Positions 1-10,562 of a stretch of 64,000 nucleotides of DNA are shown one piece after another. Source of the stretch: Calliphora vicina (Eukaryota > Arthropoda > Insecta > Diptera > Calliphoridae); contig NC_088780.1 in the NCBI RefSeq assembly GCF_958450345.1, positions 112,170,226 through 112,234,225 of the forward strand. The letters are read 5' to 3'. The notes beneath the pieces are model-generated. The model saw nothing but the letters and a program-made list of their open reading frames with translations. It did not search any database and had not been told where the DNA came from. The translations under genes were made by a program, and so were the position numbers. Numbering within the stretch: position 1 is the stretch's first letter; the number at the start of each line of letters is the position of its first letter.

Positions 1-217
1 AACAGCTGATTATTTTTTTTATTCAGTTGTTTAGACAAGTGAACTGTCAATTCACTTGTGTTTGTTGTGGCGAAAAATACAACAAACCCAAAAGCAAAAA
101 CAACCACAGGCAACTTTGACAGTTCACTTATCTTTTTACAAAAACAAAGTACCTGTTGTTTTTGTACATGTTGTATTTGTTGTAGTTCTGTCGTCACCTT
201 CTATAGATTCGCCTTGG
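1..217. mobile_element. Diverged partial copy of a small inverted-repeat element (family K)
   Basis: This stretch resembles the intact element at 675-894 along most of its length. It shares the TGTTGTGGCGAA-like core, the ACAACAAAC run, the AACTTTGACAG motif and the TTTTTGTA-ATGTTGTA-TTGTTGTAG run. Its right end (about 200-217) is a degenerate form of the other copy's terminal repeat, and its left end lies outside the window or is lost. An internal inverted repeat pairs 37-50 with 115-129. No protein is encoded; the two short reading frames here are repeat sequence. The superfamily is unknown. Confidence 0.5.
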
Positions 218-674
218 TTGCGTTGCTCAATTATTTGTTGACAATAGCAACATACAACAACAAAAATGAAATAAGCGCAAAAGCAACGTGCTCAAACAAC
301 GTGGTTGTTGTTTTTGTACAATATGTGTTCTGTGCAGTGTTACCAAATATCAAGTTTTCCCTTTTTAGCAAGGTTTTTGAGACGCAAAAAGTTTTATTTT
401 AAAAAAAAAAAATTTTTTGGAAAATTGATATCAATAAGTTGAACCGATGATTTCAAAATGATAGTCCCCAAATTCATTCACTAAATGGGGAGATTGATTT
501 GAATATATTGAAAGTGTCTCCAGCACTAAATTCACATAAATTATCTCAGTTTGATTACATATATGTACGAATTGGGTTTTGTAATTTTAGTATGTACTTA
601 GAAATAAAATGGTTCTGTGTACGCGTGAGAGAGTTGCTCTTTTGAGAACACATTATAAAAAGCTCTCTCTCAAG
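218..674. other. Intergenic, no gene seen
   Basis: AT-rich DNA. A TTG/CAA-rich segment at 240-330 echoes family K (for example TTGTTGTTTTTGTACA), so this may be a further degraded fragment. A CTCTC/GAGAG-rich stretch lies at 625-672. No coding signal was seen. Confidence 0.4.
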
Positions 675-894
675 GCGAATTTATATACCAGGTGGTGTTG
701 ATAATGTTGTTTTGATGTTTGAGCTGTCAATTATCCTATGATTGTTGCGGCGAATGCTACAACAAACGTAAAAGTAACAAAAACAACAGGTAAACTTTGA
801 CAGCTTAAACCACATACACAAAAACAAATTGCAAGTGGTTTTTGTAAATGTTGTACTTATTGTAGAATCGACACCACCTGGTATATAAATTCGC
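675..894. mobile_element. 220-bp MITE with perfect 24-bp terminal inverted repeats (family K)
   Basis: The first 24 bases (675-698, beginning GCGAATTTATATACC) are the exact reverse complement of the last 24 (871-894). The interior holds a second inverted repeat: GAGCTGTCAA near 721 faces TTTGACAGCTT near 797. It cannot encode a transposase and must be non-autonomous. No clear target-site duplication was found, so the superfamily is open. A diverged relative lies at 1-217. Confidence 0.75.
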
Positions 895-1036
895 ATTGCT
901 GAAGATTGACAAAAAAACACATACATATATACATACAAATAAAGCTTTGTTTGTTATTATACATATATTTGCATGACATCATTGAAAACAATAACAAATT
1001 ACATTGTGTTTTGGTTTTATGGTTATATCTCAGCCC

Positions 1037-1473
1037 AGGTCCAACTTACTATGGTCTTATATACGTCGATGCAAAGGTCTTTCAAATATCTATCATTAGA
1101 TATCCATATTGTCTATATTAATGACTTAGTAATCCAGATATAGGTCAAAAATAGGTAAAAAATCGAGGTTGTCCTGGTTTTTTCCTTATATCTCAGCCAT
1201 TTGTGGACCGATTTTCTCGATTTTAAATAGCAACCGAGCCGGAAGAATTCCGGAGATATTGATATATGAATCATGTATGTATGTTATTTGGGGGCTTCGG
1301 AAAGTTGATTTCAACACACAGACGGACAGACGGACATGGCTATATCGATTCCGCTATCTATAACGATCCAGAATATATATACTTTATGGGGTCGCAAATG
1401 AAAAATGTGGAAATTACAAACGGAATGACAAACTTATATATACCCTTGCCACTCATGGTGAAGGGTATAAAAA
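1037..1473 (+). mobile_element. INE-1/mini-me-like dispersed repeat, 5'-truncated (family A)
   Basis: It contains the family's GGTCCAACTTACTATGG segment, the GACGGACAGACGGACATGGC block, GATCCAGAATATATATAC, GGGGTCGCAAATGAAAAATG and the GAAGGGTATAAAAA end. Other copies are at 6818-7519, 29234-29840 and 31221-32103 (+) and at 27350-27915 and 48813-49476 (-). This copy lacks the GAGAGCTATATTCGGC head and the A/T-rich block. The GTCCGTCTGTC motif and the GGGTATA end recall Drosophila INE-1/mini-me (non-autonomous Helentron) elements; that assignment is from memory. The apparent peptide across the 3' part is repeat sequence, not a gene. Confidence 0.65.
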
Positions 1474-1539
1474 TAAATTTTCTTTTTAGGAAGAGGAAAA
1501 AATTGTAATAGATTTTGTAAAAAATTATGAAATTCTTTT

Positions 1540-1830
1540 TAATGTGCGACATCCAAAATCAAAAAAACAATTTCGTTTCTGTTTTATGCCTGAAACGAAA
1601 ACAATTCAGAAGCGAGACGGTGACAAACACCAACGTTTTTCAGTTTTCGTTATTGGCGCCGATTACGGTGTATGCGGAAACCCAGCTTTCGAACTTAAAA
1701 GTTTAGAAGTTACAGATTTATTTCCCTCTTTTTTTCTATACCACTGTGCGACAGTCTACACCGATTTCGTATGCGATGTCAGTACGACCTTGTTCCGAAA
1801 TTTGTATGAGTGATTTACATGAAATCTTTA
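1540..1830. repeat. Dispersed repeat (family L)
   Basis: The segment around 1655-1685 (CCGATTACGGTGTATGCGG and flanks) recurs in inverted orientation at about 24775-24800. This shows it is repetitive rather than genic, although an 89-codon frame crosses it. Boundaries are not determined. Confidence 0.45.
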
Positions 1831-2838
1831 CACTTTGTCTGGGGAAATTCGTAAATTCTTTCAGACTTTTCAAACAGAATTCTGTAAGAGTTCTAAGGTA
1901 AATTCCTAAGTAATTGATTGATATCGACCAAAAGACTGATAAAACATCCGATATCGTTAATACATTTCTTGAAGAAGCCTAAAGAAAAATCAGAAAATGG
2001 TCCGAATATATAATTTAATGAAACGTTTAGCATTTAATCAATGATTTTTGTGGAACTAGTTCTACAGAAGCTTTACGAAGAAAACTGAAATTTTTAGGAA
2101 CAGTTCTGAAATTGTCACGTTAGGAACTAGTCTGAAGAAGTTTAGTTTATAGAATTAGCCTTAGAACACTTATAATATTATAATACATATATTTTTGGAT
2201 TCATTCTGCGGCCGTAGCATTCCATTGAAAAGGTTTTGGACAAATATCCATTTCCCAGATATTGCAGACTATTCTGCCAAGTGTCTAGACAAATTGGTGA
2301 ATTTTCTGATAAATTTTCAGATACGTCGGTAAATATTGTTAACTGGATATACTACTTTCTCCACATTTAGCCAAATGTGTGTCAATGATCCGCTAATATT
2401 TGTAATGTTAGCAAATATTTGATTATTCTACATTTAGGTTAATACTTAATTAAATTGCCACTTAACCCTAAATGAACAACAAATTTTTGTATTTGAAAAC
2501 AAAATTATGTTACAAGCTTCAATTGCCACAAAATAGCAAACTAATTATTTCTAAAGAACATTTTAATGTGCAATATATGCCTATAATGAAAAAAAACATC
2601 CAAACAAAAGAGCTCAAACAGCAAATAGTATATGGAACAAATAAAAAGCAAATACTTTTGTTAGCGATCGACTCGTTTCTTGCTCTTCAACGATAAACAC
2701 GCTGATGATCATTTATTGAATGCAACCATGTGCAGCCAAACGTAAAGGATATTTATGAATAAATTAAAATGAAAATTCTTTTCTATGGATAAAATCAAGA
2801 TTTAACAAAAGATTTGTTTCTAAAAAAAAACAAAGAAT
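1831..2838. other. Intergenic upstream of Osiris gene 1
   Basis: AT-rich DNA with no convincing gene. The 74-codon frame at 2472-2696 has no recognisable domain and low-complexity composition. Promoter-proximal regulatory DNA for gene 1 may lie here. Confidence 0.4.
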
Positions 2839-2872
2839 TCAGTTCTAAGCGAGATTCGAAAATGTTAAGATC
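2839..2872 (+). promoter_or_regulatory. Candidate TATA-less Inr + DPE core promoter of Osiris gene 1
   Basis: TCAGTT at 2839-2844 is a perfect match to the fly initiator TCAKTY. If its A (2841) is +1, then AGATC falls at +28 to +32 (2868-2872), exactly where the DPE consensus RGWYV is required. No TATA box lies about 30 bp upstream. The predicted 5' UTR is 68 nt. This is inference from motif spacing; 5' end data would decide it. Confidence 0.5.
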
Positions 2873-2908
2873 GTTTACGGTATAGAAAAGTTTTCGATAC
2901 ACAAAATA

Positions 2909-5390
2909 ATGGAAATTGTTTATATTTTAAAAGTGTTTTCTTTAGTGTTTATAACGATTGCAAAAGCTAATGTTACAACAGCTAAGGATGAGGAAGATAT
3001 GGATATGGTTAAAGTTGACGTGGATGATGGAACGAAAAAGGTGGAAGCCAATGAAGAATTAAAAAGGAACAAGCTAGCGAGACAAAGTTTAAGCTTATGG
3101 CCAAATATAGAACAAGATCAGGATCTATTGTTATTGGAGCAGGTGTTGCAGGATATTGAAAGAGGTTAGATACAAGTTTTCAAATAAATAATAATTTTGT
3201 AATAATGCCTGTGATAAAATACAACAAATGAGTTAATAAACAAACAAAAAAAAAACTTTAGTTAAAACATAGCCTAAATTGGTTCAACAGAAACAAGTTA
3301 TGAATCAAAATCTACGAAAATATTGATCGTTAATAATGCACAGTGGCCCTATAGCTAAAAATGTGTAATAGAAATTTATTTACTAAAGTTTTGGTTCGAT
3401 TGAGAAAGATTGTTTAAGAAACTTAAAAAAGAAATACACAGGCTTTCAGAAAGTTAATCTTATGTTGGAGCTACATCGATCTCCTTACCTAAAAGGTTTT
3501 CTTCTTTCACTCAGTAGAGATTTTTAGCATTGCCGGCCTCTGGGTTGTACCAAAAATCGGTTTAGTTTAGTAAAGATTTCTTGCATTGCCAGGCGTAAAG
3601 GTTTTCTGAAATATTTCGAAACATATCTGCAATAAAAGAAATCTTTACTATGCGAAGGCGGTAGGATAAAACATTTATCGTTTTTGTAAGCATTTTCTTT
3701 TTTGTTGGGAGTTATTTCACATTTTTTGAGAATAATAAATTAAATCTCATGACTAGGAAGTCCAATTAGAGAATAGGTTAAGATACTATGATGTGTATAT
3801 TAAATCAACTGTATGAGTTTTCAATCAGCCTGGGACCAAATGTGTGCTTTATGGTATAAATTGGAAAAGAATTAATTTTGGGATTTTTATTTCCTAAATC
3901 GGGTTTTCCCAACTTTACGATTCTTGGTAAAACATGAACAATTTCATTGCAACACTTATTATTGAATATTTTTTTTTCATTACCCCACTTGGGGCATTTG
4001 GCTTCCACAAAGCATCTCCATCTTATACGAATTGTTGAAGTAGTTGTTTTTTTCGCATATTTTCCCATGTAGATTGCACTATCCTTCCTAATTATTGGAG
4101 TATTGTGCGTCTCCATGTACGGTGTTGCCATTAAATCGATTGTTATTGTTTGTATCAGTTTAAAGTTGTTCCGTCTAAGTAGATGATTGGTCTGCTGTAG
4201 AGGGTCTTCGGATACATGTATGATGTTGCCATAGGGATTCAATCGATTTTTATTATTGCCTTGTGTCAGTTTCGTTAATCGGCTGTTGATCCAGATAAGT
4301 AGATGATTGGTCTGCTGTAGCTGGTCTAGGATAATGGTGCTGCCATCTGTCGTTGTCTAGAAACAACGCCCTCTGTGTATTTGGTGTAGTGGTGGGGAAC
4401 CTTGCTGATCTTTGATTCCTACCTTTTTCTCCCATGGGGTGGGTGGAGGTCTGCCTGACCTTTTCCATGATGTTATCCTCTTTTCCAGGTGGAGGAATAT
4501 TATATATCTACGAATTTCTCAATTTCAATATGTTTGACCAAGTATTTTTTAAATAGTGGTTCATTTTTATTATTTTTGAAAACGTTACCACTCAAATACT
4601 GCTACCGATAATATAATCTAAATAAGCGTTACCTTTTAACCATTTCGAATCAGTAGCCAACCTAGATTTGGAATGTAAATATTTTATTAGCCTCTGAAAC
4701 CTTTATTTCTATTCTATAACTTTCTTTACACTGTTTTTCAATCGGATCAAATCACTATTGCTCATATGATGTAATTTATAAACAACACAATATTACAAAC
4801 GTATTTACAGCCAACCCATTAAACAATATATTAATACAACTAATTTCATTTTACCAGGTCGCGGCAAATCTCAACGTTACAAAAAGCTCACCAAATTCAT
4901 GTATCCTCTGTTCATGGGTGTGCTAGTTGCAAAAATCGTCCTAATTCCCCTCATATTAAAAATGTTAACGGCTATTTCGGCATCCGCCTTGGTGATGGGT
5001 AAAGTTGCTTTAGTTGCCACTGGCTTTATAGCTTTAAATTCGATTTTCTCTACTAATGTTTACGATACCAAAGATCGTTTTGAATTCATATATCTACCAA
5101 ATGGAAAACCATATCGTTCTGGTGCCGGCGGCTTTTCATTATATGATGATCAATCATGGTCGGACAGCAACAATCAATATGCTGTTGTAGCACCAGCAAT
5201 TGCTGGACAGCAGCAGAAATATATTCCCGTCAATTTGAAACCTGAATATAGAGCAGTGGCTGGCGAAGGGGGCGGAGCAGGCCGAGTTGGTGTAACTGCC
5301 AGTAAGAATGGTTTGGGTAATTCTGTCAAGGACTTGTATTATTATGCGCAGCATAATTATAACCACAATGATGGTAAACCGTTTTTATAA
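2909..5390 (+). CDS. Osiris family protein (DUF1676), two exons, 262 aa
   Basis: The gene model is exon 1 at 2909-3164 and exon 2 at 4858-5390, joined across a 1.69-kb phase-1 intron (donor AG|GTTAGA, acceptor TTACCAG|GT). The protein starts with a signal peptide (about residues 1-20, cleavage after AKA). An acidic Asp/Glu-rich stretch (27-42) and a Leu-rich helix (LLLLEQVLQDIERG) follow. The basic RGKSQRYKKLTK patch (87-98) leads into a hydrophobic block (about 99-146, two likely membrane or amphipathic helices). The Gly/Tyr-rich tail holds DLYYY, a possible variant of the Osiris C-terminal AQxLAYxxY motif. There are no cysteines. The ATG is preceded by AAAATA. Osiris proteins are insect-specific secretory/endosomal proteins of cuticle-producing cells. 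Exon 2 is in frame with exon 1 and opens with the family's RGK motif. As upstream neighbour of an Osi7-like gene it may be Osi6; that number is a guess. Confidence 0.88.
3805..4242 (-). pseudogene. FLYWCH-type zinc-finger-like remnant, antisense within the Osiris gene 1 intron
   Basis: A 145-codon minus-strand frame contains SAIYMGKYAKK...RWRC-x5-C...H. This resembles the FLYWCH zinc finger (hydrophobic-Y-x-G-Y...WRC...C...HxH). The last His of the usual HxH pair appears to be Leu (VHVLP), so the finger may be dead. A second minus frame at 4253-4468 contains a diverged duplicate of the segment around 4180-4210 (the GATGATTGGTCTGCTGTAG run occurs twice). FLYWCH domains occur in host proteins such as alternative Mod(mdg4) exons and in transposon-derived proteins. 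It could be a degraded transposon, a retro-insertion, or an unrelated basic reading frame. No start context or promoter was seen. Confidence 0.35.
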
Positions 5391-5517
5391 GAATTCTAGT
5401 GGAATTTAATGAAACATTTTGTTAGACTAGGTGGAGGAAACGGTAGTTTAGATTTAAAAATAATTACTTAGAACTATAGTTCTAGATTTTTCCTAGAAAT
5501 TTAAATCTGATTTTTCA

Positions 5518-5523
5518 AATAAA
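5518..5523 (+). terminator. Poly(A) signal of Osiris gene 1
   Basis: AATAAA lies 128 nt after the stop codon and is followed by a T-rich stretch. It is the first canonical signal downstream of the CDS. Confidence 0.6.
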
Positions 5524-6069
5524 CAGCATTATTTTTTATTTAGCTTTAATTTAAGTTTATTATTTAAAGATTTATTACAATCATTTATTATATATTTATA
5601 CAATATTCCTATCTCGTTATGTGTAGAAATTCTATGAGACCTTATAATAATAGTAAATTTAAGATATAACTTTCTAAATTCCATGGTTTCAAATATTTTT
5701 TTTAAATCTGTCAATGCTGTTTTATTACTTATTTGGTATGATTTATAATGATAAATAACACAGGGCAACAAAATCGTTGAAGGCTTTTTAAACCACTACA
5801 CAATTTTGATGTATTGTGGTTCCAGTAGTACAAAAATGGTAAAATTTTTAAATTCTATGGATAGAATTGTTTTCAAAACTTTTTTTTCTAAAATTGTGAA
5901 TTTTTTTAAATGTTTCTCCACATAATTTATGATAACTCAAAAATGGATAGACCGATATTATTGAAGTTAACTTAAAATTACGTACAAGTGTGTACGTTGA
6001 GTGTACATTTACATGTGTTTTGTTTTTGTTAAAATTTTTGTTACAATAACAAAAGTACCCGCTTGTACG

Positions 6070-6700
6070 CACATACAATTTTCTGAAAATAATCGAATTC
6101 ACTTAATTGTGAATAAATTTGAAAATAATCCATCGATTTTTTTCATTTTGTTCCTATTACATGTGGCTTTGCGATAAAGCAATAAATCTAAACAATTTTT
6201 GCCGTTTTCGATTTTTCATGATTTTTTTAAAACAAGAAAATTTTATATTTTTACATAACAAATATATTTTTTGTTTCAATTTGTTATTATAACTCCGAAA
6301 CTACTAAGCCGATTGAAACGCAATATACATGTGAAAATTTGTACATAGCATGGGGAAAATGTTTTCATAACTCAATGAATCGAAAGAAGAACATTAACTA
6401 CTAAATTTTATGTATATCAAACAAAAAAGATAAATTTTGTGAAAATGAGCGAATTCAAATTGTGAAGAAATTCGAAAAGAATCAATCGATATTTTTCTTC
6501 GATATCTCATTTTGTTTCTATTATATTCGGCTTTGCGACAAAGTAATAACCCTGAACAAGTTCTGCCGTTTTCGATTTTTCATGAGTTTTTTAAAACATA
6601 AAAATTTGCAATTTTCACGTAAAAAATATATTTTTTGCTTCAGTTATTACAATTAGGTAACTACTGAGCCGAGTAAAACGCAATATATAACAAGATTGAA
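6070..6700. repeat. Internal tandem duplication in the fold-back element, period about 370 bp
   Basis: The block from about 6070 (ATCGATTTTTTTCATTTTGTT..., GCCGTTTTCGATTTTTCATGA, CTACTAAGCCGA...AAACGCAATATA) repeats from about 6440 with the same order of motifs and moderate divergence. It is non-coding. Confidence 0.55.
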
Positions 6701-6817
6701 GGCTATGTAAATTTTAACTTTTTTAAGTTTACTTTAATAATATCGGACTAACCGTTTTTGAGTTGTCATAAATTATCTGGAGAAACATTTAAAAAAATTA
6801 AAAATTTCAGAAAAAAA

Positions 6818-7519
6818 CAAGTAAGAGAGCTATATTCGGCTGTGCCGAATCTTATATACCTTCACCAAATTATACTTTAAAATAAATTTTTTTAAATATT
6901 TTTAGGTAAACCAAATTTAATTTTTTTTAATTGTTTTTCAAAATAATTTTTTTTTAAAATTGTTTTTTTAATTTTTTTTAAAAAAGTTTTTTCCAAATTA
7001 TTTTAAAAAATTTTTTTTTAATTTTTTTTTTTTGAAAGATAATTTTTGATGAAAAAAAATTCGGGTTAAAAAATATTTTTCCCGATTTTGACACATTGTA
7101 GGTCCAACTTACTATAGCCTTATCTACATCGTTGCAATGGACTTTGAACTATCTATCATTAGATATCCATATTGTCTATATTAATGACTTAATAATCCAG
7201 ATATAGATCAAAAATCGAGGTTGTCCCGGTTTTTTGCTCATATCTCCGTTATTTATGGACCGATTTTGCTGATTTTAAATAGCAAACTTTACGAAAGCAT
7301 GTCTGACAGAATTATTGAAGATTTGGATCCCGAAGATATCTGGGGTCTTCAGAAAATTGATTTCAACAGACAGACAGACGGACATGGCTTAATCGACTTT
7401 GGTATCTATAAGGATCCAGAATATATAAACTTTATAGTGTCGGAAATGAAAAATGTAGAAATTACAAACGGAATGACAAACTATATATACCCTTCTCACG
7501 AATGTGAAGGGTATAAAAA
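6818..7519 (+). mobile_element. INE-1/mini-me-like dispersed repeat, full length (family A)
   Basis: It starts with CAAGTAAGAGAGCTATATTC and a short palindrome (TTCGGCTGTGCCGAA). An A/T homopolymer-rich block (6885-7075), the GTCCAACTTACTATAG segment, the CAGACAGACGGACATGG block and a GAAGGGTATAAAAA end follow. It lies inside the right arm of the fold-back element, so it is the younger insertion. Confidence 0.7.
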
Positions 7520-7619
7520 TTTGAAAAAAAATCTATCCATAGAATTTAAAAATTTCATCATTTTTGAACTTAGGTAAACATGATGCATCAAATCTATATA
7601 GTGGTTAGTGAAGCCTTTT

Positions 7620-8880
7620 TTTGCTGTTGACTTGTGTAATCAATGTTTTGAAGAATTGAGTTGGCGACTTATAAGTCCTTTTTTGGGACGTGGCTCATTT
7701 ACTATTGTTTATTTTTTAGTAGACTTTTAGTAACATATTTTATTGATTTGTATCTTTTTAACTCATTTAATTCATTTGAAGTTTCTATTATCTCTAAAGT
7801 CTACGTTTTAGCACTTTGTAAACCATAGAATAATAATGAGAGAAAACGATGTAATTGTAATTGTTTTTTTTTTTAACAGAGTATTTTTACTTATTATAAA
7901 TAAAATTGAAATAAAAGTTTGATTTAGCACGTTTGCTCACTTAGCAAATGATGTGCAGGTCTGACTGCATCCTTATGCAGGCAGCTCCTAATAGAATACT
8001 TAATCATACCTGCAATCTCTAATAAGACGACACTTTGCAAGATTATTTATGCTCTAGCATAGAGTAATTAGTTAGTTTTTAGAGTTAGTAACACAAATTA
8101 TTTAGTAAACCCATTAAATTGAAATAAAATTTAGTACAAATTAATTAAGTAATTGTTTTAATTCATGTAAATTAATATATATTACCGGGATGAGAGGGGC
8201 TAGTAAGTAATTAAAAAGTAATTGTTTTTGTTATCAAAACGTTTAATTCCAACTTAACCTCAAATTACTGACTTTTTCCATAATTATAAACTTCGCATTA
8301 GCTTTTGATAATGTTGACCATAAACTGCTGTGTTTTTCATTGATGAAAAGTGTTAATAAAAGAATTCCGAATTTATTTTTTGCTATTTTTCGGTTTTTGA
8401 TTTATATCATTTTCTTTCAGACAGCCTCTGCTTAAAAATTATAGTTAAGGTGACACAAGGCTTACGGATAAATTAAAGATTTTTTCTACATAGCTTATAC
8501 GCTCCCTAGCGTATTTTCATAGTGCCGAATATATTTATCAGTTAGTTTTCGAGATATTCAGTTTTTTTACTTTACATTTCAAATTTCATCCATTCGGTCC
8601 AAAACTTTGGCTGATATTAATTATGGTCTAAAAAGTAGCTCAAATTACCCAGTGTGTTTTGTGAGGATGGGCAAATAATTGACCCTACCCCCCACATAAC
8701 AAGTACAATGCAAACATTTTAAAATTTTATCTAATTCATCAAATTTGTTCATACATTATTACAAAATATCTGCTTAACCGAAGTTACACAACACAAACTG
8801 TGAAAAAAGAAATTGAGATGAAATAAATAAATATAACAATGAATGGATTACTTTAGACAATCGTTAGGCATAACAGAACC
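7620..8880. other. Intergenic, no gene seen
   Basis: AT-rich DNA with no coding signal and no boundary-defined repeat that I could identify. Confidence 0.4.
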
Positions 8881-9039
8881 AAGTAAAAAAGTATAGTCGG
8901 CCAAACCAGACATTATAATACTCTACACTAATAATATGAGCAAAATCTTTTCTTTTAAAATTTCAATATTTTTTTCTTGAAGTGTGGCTTATATAGGAGC
9001 TATGGCAAATTATTAACAAATTTTGAAAGTAATAGCTCC

Positions 9040-9320
9040 AAAACTGAAACTGAAGAGTTTACTAGTCAATTGTTCGGTAGGGTACCTGATCAGAATATTT
9101 CTGATGAAAATTTAATGATGGCCTTTACTTTAACGTTATTTTTCTGTCTTTTTAACAATAAAATATTTAAAAACATACATCAAAACTTAATTTTTTACTG
9201 TATTAAAAAATTTTAATTATTCCAATAATTCGATTAATTTTAAACATATGATCGATTTATTCGAACAGGTTAAAATCTCTTATTCGTTTTATTCGAATAT
9301 CGAACCTATATAAATTATAC
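9040..9320 (+). repeat. Repeat fragment (family H)
   Basis: CAGAATATTTCTGATGAAAA and the following bases are identical to a segment near 57220. In both places TAACGTTATTTT and TAACAATAAAATATT follow. ATTCGAATA-type palindromes occur nearby at both loci (9218-9300 and 56470-56550). The 79-codon frame at 8977-9216 crosses this boundary and is probably not a gene. Confidence 0.45.
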
Positions 9321-9428
9321 ATTTATGACAAAAAAAAACCTATTTCGGGAGGACATTTGTATGGGGGCTATGTGAAATAATGGACCGATTTCAATAGGCT
9401 TCGTCCTAGGGCCGAAAAAATCTAAATA

Positions 9429-10430
9429 CAGGCGAATCCCGGTATAACGAACGATATGTTGTCAGGCCCATTCGTTAAATTGAAAAATTCGTAATATCGA
9501 GATTTTTAATTTTGGACAGCTTTTTCTGTATTGGAATTTAACTAAACGTATGGCGTTTTGATCCCTAGGTTCGATGAGCTCTGTGACAATAGGAGGAATG
9601 ATTATCGTCAAAATCGACGAATGAATATCGTATTAATAAAGCCTTCATTGTAAGGGATTTCGATTCTGAAAATGATTAAACTGTTGAAAATTAAACTGAG
9701 GGATAGACATTAAAAAAAACAAATTTTGAAGATTCGACTTAATTTGTGTGAAGATAATTTACAGGAAACACTTAGTCACGATAAAATTTTTGTTTTGTTT
9801 TCTTCAAAATGTTGAGAACTTTGTTATTCCACATTTCATTCATTCATTTAAATTTTTTACTTTTTCTTTCAATGAAATTCTTCTAAGGTTTCCCATATTT
9901 AATTCACATGAACACTTGCACAATTATTGACTGTTTCACAATATTGAATGAAAAATTTCGTTCGCATTCTAAGCGAAAGAAAGCTGATTTTGGATTCCCT
10001 ACCTTCATGTTTATGTGAAAGAATCAGTTTTCTTTCGCTTAGAATGCGAACGAAATCTTTTCGATATTGTGAAACATGCAATTAAAACCACTATAGAAAA
10101 AATTACAGCACCTATTTTTAAAGAGAGTAACCATTGAAAACGGTACTTTAACGACTTATTTTCTTATTTTTACATTCTTTATACTTTTGTTTTTTATACT
10201 TTCTGTTCGTTATATTGAGCGTACAATATTCGAAAAGTTCGCTATATAAGGTTATCAATGTTAAAAATTTGGTTGTTTGTTTGATTTTGTTTGTTTTTTC
10301 TCACCATTCGTTATATCGAACATACAATTTTTGAAACGTTCGTTATATAAGGTAGTCAATGTTACGAATTTGACCGTGCGTTAAATCGGATTTTCGTAAA
10401 AGTGAGATTCGTTATACCGGGATTTGCCTG
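9429..10430. mobile_element. Tigger/pogo-like non-autonomous DNA transposon, 1002 bp, TA target duplication
   Basis: The ends are inverted repeats (CAGGCGAATCCCGGTATAAC... and ...GTTATACCGGGATTTGCCTG) flanked by TA on both sides (9427-9428 and 10431-10432). TA targets and CAGG-type ends with a TATAACGAA-like motif fit the Tc1/mariner superfamily, pogo/Tigger branch (family knowledge). A subterminal segment of about 64 bp occurs twice in tandem (about 10208-10271 and 10309-10372, CGTTATAT...ATAAGGT..TCAATGTT). No transposase frame survives. It is inserted in a family B repeat. Confidence 0.8.
9933..10075. repeat. Long hairpin inside the Tigger-like element
   Basis: Bases 9955-9982 are the exact reverse complement of 10029-10056 (28 nt, core TTCGCATTCTAAGCGAAAGA). 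The pairing extends imperfectly outwards (TTTCACAATAT with ATATTGTGAAA) and inwards (CTGATT with AATCAG), with a loop of about 30 nt. Confidence 0.8.
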
Positions 10431-10562
10431 TATCTTCAAAATTGCGGCCTGTACTTTGCGCAAAAAATTTACATGGACAACTAGTCAGACAGCTAGCTAC
10501 ACGTACGGGCGAACGTTGTTAAACTAAATCAGAAGGTGAATTTGAGTCGAATGGTATACTTT

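Larger units (their letters stand above)
5782..7614. mobile_element. Fold-back (palindromic) element, interrupted by a family A insertion
   Basis: The left part (TTTAAACCACTACACAAT..., then GTACAAAAATGGTAAAATTTT, CTCCACATAATTTATGATAA and GACCGATATTATT) recurs inverted on the right. There, AATATCGGACTAACCG and CATAAATTATCTGGAGAAAC occur at 6738-6787, and the outer arm (CTATCCATAGAATTTAAAAATTTCATCA..., ...ATATAGTGGTTAG) occurs at 7530-7612. The two right-arm pieces are separated exactly by the family A copy at 6818-7519. A smaller relative sits at 41335-41865. No transposase is recognisable. Confidence 0.6.
8881..10560 (+). mobile_element. Dispersed repeat (family B), diverged and split by a later transposon
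   Basis: The head, AAGTAAAAAAGTATAGTCGG with a TACACTAATAATATGAGCAA stretch, matches the start of the copy at 52425. The segments GACATTTGTATGGGGGCTATG (9350s) and GCGGCCTGTACTTTGCGC (10444) match the inverted copy at 58184-58959 in the same order. Between them sits a TA-flanked element (9429-10430), so the halves belong to one older copy. Another repeat fragment (9040-9320) also lies within it. Confidence 0.6.

Noticed and set aside
58..402. 114-codon frame rich in Cys/Val/Thr
   Set aside because: It is translation of TTG/CAA-rich family K repeat sequence.
7221..7577. 118-codon frame with a peptide (MKNVEITNGMTN) also seen at 1266, 29666 and 31742
   Set aside because: The shared peptide comes from the family A repeat at nucleotide level. 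Frames open and close differently in each copy.
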